64,000 nt of DNA, taken from assembly GCA_902527415.1 (NCBI GenBank), contig CABZPD010000001.1:1-64000 (forward strand). Reading direction: 5' to 3'. A model generated the notes under the pieces. The model saw only the letters and a list, made by a program, of their open reading frames with translations, was not told where the DNA came from and made no database searches. Made by a program: the position numbers and the translations under genes. Source of the DNA: an uncultured Pelagibacteraceae bacterium. GTDB lineage: Bacteria > Pseudomonadota > Alphaproteobacteria > Pelagibacterales > Pelagibacteraceae. How positions within the stretch are numbered: the first letter of the stretch is position 1; each line of letters begins with the position of its first letter. Below, one piece after another: positions 1-9,119 of this stretch.

Positions 1-2
1 AA

Positions 3-71
3 GGTGATCACAGTTTATCAAATAAAAAATGGCTAAGTATAATTTTAAAAGAGCTTAAATTGTTAATTTAG
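3..71 (+). CDS. Possible 3' end of a CDS entering from the left (frame GDHSLSNKKWLSIILKELKLLI*)
   Basis: Open frame from base 3 to TAG at 69-71, convergent with the gltB end; too short to identify. Confidence 0.3.
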   Translation, partial: GDHSLSNKKWLSIILKELKLLI

Positions 72-3000
72 CTAACTTTTTTTATATCTTTTTTTAAAGT
101 AATTGGATTTTTTAACTTATCCAACATTTCTTTAGGACACACCTGAACAAAATTATTTACTTCATCATCAAAGTTTTGAATTATTTTTTTCGATAATTGA
201 GATTCAGTTTCTTTAAAATGCTCACTAACTAAATTTTTTAGATATTCTTTCCAATAATCTGTCTCTACGTTTTGCCAAACTACTGACTCTGTATTTACTT
301 TCTTTTCAAATTGTTGAGATTTATCATATATAAAGGCCATTCCACCTGTCATACCAGCTGCAAAATTATCACCAACATCTCCTAAAATTACTACAGTTCC
401 ACCTGTCATATATTCACATCCATTCGAATCGCATCCTTCAATTACTGTGACTGCACCAGAATTTCTTACTGAAAATCTTTCACCAGCTTGACCAGCAGCA
501 AAAAGTTTTCCTGAGGTTGCTCCGTAAAGAACAGTATTTCCTAAAATTGTATTCTCATTTGAAACTAAATTACTCTCTTCAGGTAATTTTATTGAAATAG
601 TAGCTCCTGACAAACCTTTACCAACATAATCATTTGCATCTCCCTTTAATACAAGTTTTAAACCTTTAGAAGAGAATGCGCCAAATGATTGACCTGCTGA
701 TCCTTTAAAATTTAAAACTAAAAAGTTTTCATCAAGTTTTTCATAACCGTATTTTTTATACAAATGATGAGAAATTCTAGTGCCTACTGCTCTATGAGTA
801 TTTTTTATTTGATATTCTTTCTCAATTTTTTCAGAATTATCCGAAGCTTGTTCAATTTCTGGCCAAATTTGTTGGTCAAGTGTGTCTGGTACACTATTTA
901 TTTCTTGATCCTCACAATACCTTGGATTATTTCCAGTATCAGCTTGAACAAATAAAGGATTTAAATCTAAATCGTCTAAATTTGGAGAACCTTTACTAAC
1001 CTGTTTTAACAAGTCTGTTCTACCAATCACTTCATTTAATGATTTAAAACCTAAATTTGCTAATATTTCTCTTACTTCACTGGCTATAAATGTAAATAAA
1101 TTAACTACTTTTTCTGGAGTCCCAGTAAATTTTTCTCTGAGCTTTTCATCTTGAGTGCAAACGCCTACAGGACATGTATTTGAATGACACTGCCTTACCA
1201 TTATACAACCCATTGCAACTAAAGCTGTAGTAGCAACACCATATTCTTCAGCACCCATCATTGCAGCTATCACCACATCTCTTCCAGTTTTAATTCCACC
1301 GTCTGTTCTTAATGTAACTTTATGTCTAAGATTATTTAAAGTTAATACCTGGTTTGCTTCCGTCAAACCCATTTCCCATGGTATTCCAACATACTTAACA
1401 CTAGTCTGTGGTGTTGCTCCTGTTCCGCCATTATGTCCAGAAATTAATATTATATCTGCTTTTGCTTTAGCTACACCAGCTGCAATTGTTCCTACTCCAG
1501 AGGAAGCAACAAGCTTAACTCCAATTCTTGCTTTAGGATTTATCTGTTTTAAATCATAAATTAGTTGTGCAAGATCTTCGATTGAATAAATATCATGATG
1601 TGGTGGTGGTGATATTAAAGTAACTCCAGGAGTTGAATGTCTAAGTTTAGCAATCTCCTCTGTAACTTTAAATCCTGGTAGCTGACCTCCCTCACCAGGC
1701 TTAGCGCCTTGTGCAATTTTAATTTCTATCTCATTACAATTATTAAGATAATTAACTGTAACTCCGAATCTTGCAGAAGCTATTTGTTTTACTCTTGAGT
1801 TTGCACTGTCACCATTATCTAAAACTTTAAATCTACTTGCGTCTTCACCACCTTCTCCACTACATGAAGCACCTTTGATCCTGTTCATACCAGTTGCCAA
1901 AGTTTCATGTGCCTCCTTCGATAAAGCTCCATGAGACATGCTCCCACTTCCAAATCTTTTTAAAATGTTTTCTACTGGCTCAACCTCAGAAATATCTATT
2001 GGCCCATTTAATTTTTTTTCTCTGAAATCAATTAAGTCTCTAAGATTAATAGGTGGTAAACTATATATTCCATCCGCATATCTTTTATAGGCATCATAAG
2101 AATTAGAACCTACTGCACTTTGGAGTAAATGAATTAATTTTCCTTGATATTGATGTGTTTCACCATTTTTACGATATCTATATATACCGCCTATTGGCAA
2201 TATGGTTTCAGAACTTTCAAATGCCTCTTTATGAATTTCTCTAATTTTTTTCTCTATACCCGTAAGTCCAATACCTGAAATTTTAGAGACAACTCCTGGA
2301 AAATAATCTGCAACAATTGTTCTACTTAAACCTACGGTTTCAAAGTTACATCCACCTCTATAAGAACTTAGAACTGAAATACCCATCTTAGACATGATCT
2401 TTAATAAACCTGCGTTTACTGATTTGATGTATCTTTCTACACATTCATCAAAACTAAATTGACCAAATAATTTCTTTTCATGACGCTGAAATAAACTATC
2501 AAATGCTAAATATGGATTTACAGTAGTTGCTCCAACTCCTATTAAAGTTGCAAAAGAGTGTGTATCTAAAGCCTCTCCAGATTGAACATTTATTGATACA
2601 TATCCTCTTAGTTTTTTTTCAATAAGGAATGAATTAATTGATCCAACTGCTAAAAGCATTGGTATTGGAAGTTTTGAGCTAGAAAGCTCCTTATCACTTA
2701 AAATCAATTGAGTAACTCCCTGTCTTACTGCAATTTCAGCTTCTTTTTGAATTTTTTTAATCGAATCAAATAAAGTTTCTTCCTTAGAAAAAGTACAATC
2801 TATTATAGATGAATTATTGCCAAAAAAATTTATAAATTTTTCAAACTGAGAATTCGATAATATTGGACTATTTAAAACATAAATATTTTGCTTTGTTAAA
2901 TTATCAAAATTTAAAATATTTCCAAGATTTCCAAATCTTGTTTTCAAACTCATGACCTTGTTTTCTCTTAAAGAGTCTATTGGTGGGTTTGTGACTTGAC

Positions 3001-4573
3001 TAAAATTCTGTCTAAAAAAATGGTATAACGGTCTATACCTATCTGACAAAACAGCCAATGGTGTATCGTCCCCCATAGATCCAGTTGCTTCTTTAGCATC
3101 TTCTGCCATAGGATGCAGTATGAGCTCAAGATCTTCTAAACTTATTCCAAAAGTATATTGCCTTCTTCTTAAATCATCTCCCGAAAAAGAATTTTTTTCA
3201 TCTGAAATAGTTAACTTATCATCTAGGTCAATAATTTGTGAATTAAAGTGTTTGTATTCTTTAGCTAAATAATCTTTTATTTGCTTATTAGTAAATACTT
3301 TACCTTTTTCTATTCTAACTCCAATTATTTCCCCTGGACCCAATCTTCCCTTTGACAAAATTCTTTTTTCATTTAATTCAATCATTCCTGTTTCAGAACC
3401 TGCAAATAATAATTTGTCTTTTGTAATTGCGTATCTTAGAGGTCTTAATCCGTTTCTATCATTTGCAGCTATAACCCACTCATTGTCAGTTCCAGCAATA
3501 GCTGCTGGTCCATCCCATGGCTCCATAGTGCTGTTTAAAAAATTAAATAATTGTTGGTGATCTTTTGGTAGAGTTTTATTTTTTTTAGACCATGCATCTG
3601 GAACCAACATAAGCTTCGCCAAAGGTGCAGGCTGACCAGATATATTTAATAATTCAAAAACATTGTCTAATGCAGCAGAGTCTGATGCTCCCTGTTGAAT
3701 AACAGGTTTTAAGTTTTCAACATCGTCAAAAAGGGGACTATTCATTTCTTGTTCATGAACTTTCATCCAATTTTTATTTCCTCTATAAGTATTAATTTCT
3801 CCATTATGCGCTATAGCTCTAAAGGGTTGTGCTAAATTCCAGCTAGGTGCTGTGTTTGTTGAAAATCTTTGATGAAAAATAGCAAACCTTGAAACAAATC
3901 TCTCATCTTTTAGATCAAGGTAGAAATCTGAGATAGCTTCAGCTAAAAACATTCCCTTGTAAATGATAGACTTAGAACTCAATGAACAAATATAAAAATT
4001 GTTTAAAGATTTTTTAAAAGCTTCATTTTCTATCTTTCTTCTAGTTTCATAAATTTTTCTTTCTAAATCTTTATTTGTTAATTCCGAATTATAAGGTTTA
4101 AACAATACTTGGATAATTTCAGGCATTGTTTGGAATGCCTTTTCTCCTAAAACTTTTGGATTAACTGGAACTTGTCTCCAGCCGTAAATACTAAAATCAT
4201 TTTTTGTTAATTCACTTTCAACGATAGTTTTGCAACTTTCTTGCGCTGCGTAATCATTCCGAGGTAGAAATATCATGCCCACACATATTTCAGAATTGTC
4301 ATGCGTGTGTCCTGTCACTTCTATCTTTTCTATGAAGAAATCTTTTGGTATTTCAACATGAATTCCAGCTCCATCACCAGTTTTCCCATCGGCATCTACA
4401 GCACCTCTATGCCAAACAGCTTTTAACGCTTCAATACCATACTCCACAACTTTACGAGATTTTTTACCTTCTGTTGATGCAATTATACCAACACCACAAG
4501 CATCATGCTCCATGTCTTCTGAATAAACATTATTTTCTTTTAAAAGGTGAAGGTTGTTTTTATAATTTTCCAT
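68..4573 (-). CDS. gltB: Glutamate synthase (NADPH) large subunit
   Basis: 1501 aa; class II amidotransferase N-term DACGVGIIAS, FMN/Fe-S synthase domain (GAKPGEGGQLPG, CPVGVCTQD), C-terminal GXGXG domain. Confidence 0.98.
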   Translation of the reverse strand: MENYKNNLHLLKENNVYSEDMEHDACGVGIIASTEGKKSRKVVEYGIEALKAVWHRGAVDADGKTGDGAGIHVEIPKDFFIEKIEVTGHTHDNSEICVGMIFLPRNDYAAQESCKTIVESELTKNDFSIYGWRQVPVNPKVLGEKAFQTMPEIIQVLFKPYNSELTNKDLERKIYETRRKIENEAFKKSLNNFYICSLSSKSIIYKGMFLAEAISDFYLDLKDERFVSRFAIFHQRFSTNTAPSWNLAQPFRAIAHNGEINTYRGNKNWMKVHEQEMNSPLFDDVENLKPVIQQGASDSAALDNVFELLNISGQPAPLAKLMLVPDAWSKKNKTLPKDHQQLFNFLNSTMEPWDGPAAIAGTDNEWVIAANDRNGLRPLRYAITKDKLLFAGSETGMIELNEKRILSKGRLGPGEIIGVRIEKGKVFTNKQIKDYLAKEYKHFNSQIIDLDDKLTISDEKNSFSGDDLRRRQYTFGISLEDLELILHPMAEDAKEATGSMGDDTPLAVLSDRYRPLYHFFRQNFSQVTNPPIDSLRENKVMSLKTRFGNLGNILNFDNLTKQNIYVLNSPILSNSQFEKFINFFGNNSSIIDCTFSKEETLFDSIKKIQKEAEIAVRQGVTQLILSDKELSSSKLPIPMLLAVGSINSFLIEKKLRGYVSINVQSGEALDTHSFATLIGVGATTVNPYLAFDSLFQRHEKKLFGQFSFDECVERYIKSVNAGLLKIMSKMGISVLSSYRGGCNFETVGLSRTIVADYFPGVVSKISGIGLTGIEKKIREIHKEAFESSETILPIGGIYRYRKNGETHQYQGKLIHLLQSAVGSNSYDAYKRYADGIYSLPPINLRDLIDFREKKLNGPIDISEVEPVENILKRFGSGSMSHGALSKEAHETLATGMNRIKGASCSGEGGEDASRFKVLDNGDSANSRVKQIASARFGVTVNYLNNCNEIEIKIAQGAKPGEGGQLPGFKVTEEIAKLRHSTPGVTLISPPPHHDIYSIEDLAQLIYDLKQINPKARIGVKLVASSGVGTIAAGVAKAKADIILISGHNGGTGATPQTSVKYVGIPWEMGLTEANQVLTLNNLRHKVTLRTDGGIKTGRDVVIAAMMGAEEYGVATTALVAMGCIMVRQCHSNTCPVGVCTQDEKLREKFTGTPEKVVNLFTFIASEVREILANLGFKSLNEVIGRTDLLKQVSKGSPNLDDLDLNPLFVQADTGNNPRYCEDQEINSVPDTLDQQIWPEIEQASDNSEKIEKEYQIKNTHRAVGTRISHHLYKKYGYEKLDENFLVLNFKGSAGQSFGAFSSKGLKLVLKGDANDYVGKGLSGATISIKLPEESNLVSNENTILGNTVLYGATSGKLFAAGQAGERFSVRNSGAVTVIEGCDSNGCEYMTGGTVVILGDVGDNFAAGMTGGMAFIYDKSQQFEKKVNTESVVWQNVETDYWKEYLKNLVSEHFKETESQLSKKIIQNFDDEVNNFVQVCPKEMLDKLKNPITLKKDIKKVS

Positions 4574-6012
4574 TAAGCCACTCTTTTTTCCACTTTAGAT
4601 TTACTCTCTAGATAAGTTTTAATTGAAGCTGCTGCATCTCTTCCATCTTTTATTGCCCAAACAACTAAAGAAGCTCCTCTAACTATATCACCTGCAGCAA
4701 ACACTCCTTTTATATTTGTTTCCATAGTATCAAAATCTGTTTTAATCGTTCCCCATTTTGTTACTTGTAATTCACTGCTATCAAATAAATTTGGTAAATC
4801 CTCAGGATCAAAACCTAGTGCTTTGATAACCATATCTGCTTTTGTTTCGTAACTTGAGCCTTCTTGTACTTGTGGCTTTCTTCTTCCTGTCTCGTCTGGA
4901 TCACCTAATTTAATTTGATCTACAATTATTTTTTCTACTTTATTTGTACCTTTAAATTCTTTAGGACTTGATAACCAAACAAACTCAACACCTTCTTCTT
5001 CTGCATTTGCAACTTCTCTAGCAGATCCTGGCATATTTTCTTTATCTCTTCTATACAAACATTTAACAGATTTTGCCTTCTGTCTTATAGAAGTTCTTAC
5101 ACAATCCATTGCTGTGTCACCTCCACCGATTACAACAACATCTTTACCTTCTGCGTTTAAAATTCCTTTATCAAACAACTCAACATCATCTCCTAGACCC
5201 TTTTTATTAGATGCTGTTAAAAAATCCATTGCAGGAAAAATATTATCAAGATCATTTCCAGGCAAGTTTACTTCTCTTGCTTTATAAACTCCTGTAGCAA
5301 TTAAAATTGCTTCATGTTTTTTTCTCAATTGTTCTAGGCTTGCATCCTTACCAACTTCAAAATTTTGAACAAATTCAATTCCTCCATCCTTTAAGAGTTT
5401 TGTTCTTCGCTCTACAACTTCTTTTTCTAATTTAAAATTTGGAATTCCATAAATTAATAATCCTCCCGCTCTATCATATCTATCGTAGACAGTAATTTTA
5501 TATCCATTTTTTCTTAATTGTTCTGCAGCAGCTAAACCAGCAGGACCTGCTCCTATTATTCCTACACTTTGATTTTTTTCATTTGTTACCTTAATTGGTT
5601 TTACCCAGCCCTGAGCCCAAGCATTATCTGTAATATATTTTTCTACTGATCCAATAGTTACTGTTCCATGACCAGACTGTTCAATTACACAATTTCCCTC
5701 GCACAATCTATCTTGAGGGCAAATTCGGCCACACACTTCAGGCATATTATTTGTGCTTTGGGATAATTCATAAGCCTCTTTTAATCTTCCCTCAGCTGTC
5801 AGTTTAAGCCAATCTGGAATGTTGTTACTTAAAGGACAATGAACTTGGCAAAAAGGTACTCCACATTGCGAACACCTACTTGACTGTTCTTTGGCCTTTT
5901 CATTGATATACTCGTCATAAATTTCGTTAAAATCTTTCTTTCTTGTATCAACTTCTCTTTTAGGTGGAGTTTGTTGACCTATTTTAACAAATTTAAGCAT
6001 TTTATCTGGCAT
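4573..6012 (-). CDS. gltD: Glutamate synthase small subunit
   Basis: Cys-rich Fe-S N-term (CSQCGVPFCQVHCPL), GAGPAGLAAAEQLR; start/stop overlap with gltB. Confidence 0.97.
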   Translation of the reverse strand: MPDKMLKFVKIGQQTPPKREVDTRKKDFNEIYDEYINEKAKEQSSRCSQCGVPFCQVHCPLSNNIPDWLKLTAEGRLKEAYELSQSTNNMPEVCGRICPQDRLCEGNCVIEQSGHGTVTIGSVEKYITDNAWAQGWVKPIKVTNEKNQSVGIIGAGPAGLAAAEQLRKNGYKITVYDRYDRAGGLLIYGIPNFKLEKEVVERRTKLLKDGGIEFVQNFEVGKDASLEQLRKKHEAILIATGVYKAREVNLPGNDLDNIFPAMDFLTASNKKGLGDDVELFDKGILNAEGKDVVVIGGGDTAMDCVRTSIRQKAKSVKCLYRRDKENMPGSAREVANAEEEGVEFVWLSSPKEFKGTNKVEKIIVDQIKLGDPDETGRRKPQVQEGSSYETKADMVIKALGFDPEDLPNLFDSSELQVTKWGTIKTDFDTMETNIKGVFAAGDIVRGASLVVWAIKDGRDAAASIKTYLESKSKVEKRVA

Positions 6013-6069
6013 AATTTTATTTAAGTTTTGGCAAAATATACTTTGATTTATGTATATAAAGCATAAAAT

Positions 6070-6088
6070 AGGTCATATATATTGACCT
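6070..6088. promoter_or_regulatory. 19-bp palindrome AGGTCA-TATATAT-TGACCT in the gltD/uppP divergent intergenic region (candidate operator)
   Basis: Perfect 6-bp arms read directly; no factor assigned. Confidence 0.45.
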
Positions 6089-6195
6089 TAATTTTAAAAT
6101 AATTACCGCCAATAAACAAGTTTTTAATTCTTGCATAGCTATTATGCTTAAATCGAATTGTTTTAAATAAATACTTTATAAGTTACGAAGAAATA

Positions 6196-6960
6196 ATGTT
6201 TCAAAATATTATAGAAGTTTTAATTCTCTCTGCAATTCAAGGAATATCTGAATTTCTGCCTATAAGCTCCTCTGCTCATTTAATTTTGGTTTCCACCTTA
6301 TATGAATTTAAATCTAGTTCTTTGCTTATTGATATCAGCCTCCATCTAGGATCACTAATAGCAATAATTTATTTTTTTAAAGATGAATTGTTTGATATCA
6401 GAAAAAATAAAAGAATTTTAAATTTAATTGTACTGGGATCTATTCCATTAATAATTGTTGGTTATATACTTTATAATACAGGTTTAATTTATCAGTTAAG
6501 AAACATAGAAATTATAGCATGGACTACATTAATATTTGCAATTATTTTATACATCTCAGACAAAAATCGATTTGATAAAAAAATTTCCTCAAATTTAAAT
6601 TTGCAGTCAATAATATTTATAGGTATTTTCCAAATTTTCTCTCTTGTACCTGGAGTGAGTAGGGCAGGAATTACTATAACAGCTGCGAGAATTTTAAAAT
6701 TTAATAGAGTAGATTCAAGTAAGATATCTTTTTTACTCTCAATCCCAGCATTGGCTGGAGCTAGTGTCTTAAGCTTAAAAGATGTTTTTGAACAATCAAT
6801 TCAATTTAATTACTTAGTTATTATCGCAGTTATATCTTCTTTTATTTTTTCTTTTCTAACAGTTAAATTTTTTTTAATTTATATAAATAAATTCTCAATG
6901 AATGCGTTTGTAATTTATAGAATAATAATTGCATTGATTTTATTTAGTTTAATTTATTAA
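6196..6960 (+). CDS. uppP: Undecaprenyl-diphosphatase (UppP/BacA)
   Basis: QGISEFLPISSSAHL and PGVSRAG motifs, multi-TM. Confidence 0.96.
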   Translation: MFQNIIEVLILSAIQGISEFLPISSSAHLILVSTLYEFKSSSLLIDISLHLGSLIAIIYFFKDELFDIRKNKRILNLIVLGSIPLIIVGYILYNTGLIYQLRNIEIIAWTTLIFAIILYISDKNRFDKKISSNLNLQSIIFIGIFQIFSLVPGVSRAGITITAARILKFNRVDSSKISFLLSIPALAGASVLSLKDVFEQSIQFNYLVIIAVISSFIFSFLTVKFFLIYINKFSMNAFVIYRIIIALILFSLIY

Positions 6961-7850
6961 GTATATTTCTTTTTAATTAAAGGAAGTAATTGAGACAAGA
7001 GAACTCCACATAGAATAAAAAAGCATCCAAGTAAATTATTAATATCTAAGATTTGATTTAAAATAAACCAAGCAGCTATAGTCGCAAATACACCTTCAAG
7101 AGAAAAAATTATAGCTGCAGGTGCTGGAGTAATATTACGCTGAGCATAAATTTGTAATACAAATGCAAATCCACCAGATAATATACCTGCATATAAAATT
7201 GAATAAATTTCCATTGAAATATTAATTAAAATAAATTCTTCATAAATAATGCCAATTATGAAAGAAAAAATAGCTACTATTAGAGTTTGAACTGCTCCTA
7301 AAGTAAGTGGTAGATTGTATTTTGTTACTATAATACCAGTAAAAATTATATGTGTACTCCAAAATAAAGCTCCAAGTACAACTAGAGTATCACCTAACCT
7401 TACTGTAGCATCATGAAAATTTGTTAATAAATAACCTCCGATCAAACATAGAATTACAGAAGGCCAGACACTCCAATGCATAGATTTTTTACCAAATAAA
7501 AAAATGATAATTGGCACCATGGGTACATAAAAAATTGTAAAGAAGGCAGCATTTGCAACATCTGTATATAACAAAGCAACTTGTTGGAGTGCAGAACCTA
7601 AAAACAACGAAAGTCCAATCAACAATGAATAAATGATGAAAGTTTTTTTATCTAATTTGAATTCTGATTTAAAATTTTTTAACTCAAATAAGACAACAAG
7701 TGGAATTATAGCTAAAAATCCAACAAAAAACCTTACGGCATTAAATGTAAAGGGACCGATATTGTCCATGCCTGTGTCTTGAGCAATGAAAGTTGTGCCC
7801 CAAATGAAAGTACACAATAAAGCACTGAATAACGAGATGGTTTTAGACAT
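6957..7850 (-). CDS. EamA/DMT family transporter
   Basis: FIWGTTFIAQD start, ~10 TM, two EamA repeats. Confidence 0.85.
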   Translation of the reverse strand: MSKTISLFSALLCTFIWGTTFIAQDTGMDNIGPFTFNAVRFFVGFLAIIPLVVLFELKNFKSEFKLDKKTFIIYSLLIGLSLFLGSALQQVALLYTDVANAAFFTIFYVPMVPIIIFLFGKKSMHWSVWPSVILCLIGGYLLTNFHDATVRLGDTLVVLGALFWSTHIIFTGIIVTKYNLPLTLGAVQTLIVAIFSFIIGIIYEEFILINISMEIYSILYAGILSGGFAFVLQIYAQRNITPAPAAIIFSLEGVFATIAAWFILNQILDINNLLGCFFILCGVLLSQLLPLIKKKYT

Positions 7851-7856
7851 TTCTTA

Positions 7857-9119
7857 TTATACGGCTAGTTTATAAGCAAAATTTTTGCCTAAATTTTCTT
7901 TTAGATCATTATTAAACCTAGCTGCTTCAGCTCCATCAATAATTCTATGATCATAAGATAAAGAAATTGGCAACATAGTTCTAGTTTGAAACTTTCCATT
8001 GATAAAAATTTGTTTTTTTTCTGATCTACCTACTCCTAATATAGCAACTTCAGGATAATTAATTATAGGAGTAAAAAATGAACCTCCTATACCTCCTAAA
8101 CTCGTAATCGTCATCGAACCACCAAATAATTCTTTTTTATCAATTTTTAAATTTCTACAAAGTTCACTTACCTCTTTTAATTCTTTACTTATCAGAGAAA
8201 TTTTTTTGTTATTTGCATTTCTTATTTTCGGAACCATTAATCCATTTGGCGTATCAACTGCTATCCCAATATGGTAATATTTTTTTAAAGTCATTTTTCC
8301 AGTCTCAATTTCGTCAATAGAAGAATTAAAACTAGGAAATTTTTTAAGAGATGCAACTAAAGCCTTTATTATAAAGGCCAGAGGTGTAATTTTAATTTTT
8401 TCTCCAGTATACATATCTGTTAATGAACTTCTAAAACTTTCCATTTCTGTTATGTCGGCTTCGTCGTGATTTGTAACATGAGGAATAGTTGTCCATGAAT
8501 TTGTAAGATATTTTGATGATAATTTTTTTACTCTTGGTATATCTTTAATTTCTATTTCACCAAATTCAGAATGTTCAAATTCGTTTTTAATTTTATCTGG
8601 TTTAATATCTTTTACTTCAAAGTTATTTTTTGAATTAGATGAAACAAATTTTTTAATATCATCTTCAACAACTCTGCCATCTTTCTGACTTCCTGCTACT
8701 TGATTAATATCCACACCAAGTTCTCTAGCGAATTTTCTAGCTTTGGGACTTGCAGATGAAATGTCTGAAATATTATTTTTAGAAAAAGTTTTTTCTTGGA
8801 TTTCAGGTTTTATTACCTCAATTTTTTTAAACTCTTTTTCAATTTCTGGTTTTTCTTTAACTTCTTCATTTTTAACTTCAGAAGAACTCTCTATAGTTAA
8901 AATTAAGTCACCCTCAGAAACTTTGTCTCCTACTTTTATTTTTAAATTTTTAATTTTACCCTCTAAATTTGATGGTATTTCTACGCTAGATTTATCACTT
9001 TCAATTGTTATTAGAGCATCATTTTTTTTAATTGATTGACCTTCAGAAACTAATACCTCAATAACCTCAACATCTTTAAAATCTCCGATATTAGGTACTT
9101 TAATCTCAGTTTCTAACAT
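7857..9119 (-). CDS. aceF: Pyruvate dehydrogenase E2, dihydrolipoamide acetyltransferase
   Basis: N-terminal lipoyl domain (ESDKSSVEIPS), E3/E1-binding domain (ASPKARKFARELGVD), C-terminal catalytic DHRIIDGAEAARF. Confidence 0.95.
   Translation of the reverse strand: MLETEIKVPNIGDFKDVEVIEVLVSEGQSIKKNDALITIESDKSSVEIPSNLEGKIKNLKIKVGDKVSEGDLILTIESSSEVKNEEVKEKPEIEKEFKKIEVIKPEIQEKTFSKNNISDISSASPKARKFARELGVDINQVAGSQKDGRVVEDDIKKFVSSNSKNNFEVKDIKPDKIKNEFEHSEFGEIEIKDIPRVKKLSSKYLTNSWTTIPHVTNHDEADITEMESFRSSLTDMYTGEKIKITPLAFIIKALVASLKKFPSFNSSIDEIETGKMTLKKYYHIGIAVDTPNGLMVPKIRNANNKKISLISKELKEVSELCRNLKIDKKELFGGSMTITSLGGIGGSFFTPIINYPEVAILGVGRSEKKQIFINGKFQTRTMLPISLSYDHRIIDGAEAARFNNDLKENLGKNFAYKLAV

Noticed and set aside
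764-955. Short plus-strand ORFs inside gltB, aceE, infB, pnp, nusA and similar (e.g. 764-955, 11218-11628, 48112-48582, 49317-49589)
   Set aside because: Antisense shadows of strongly conserved genes; composition explained by the coding strand.
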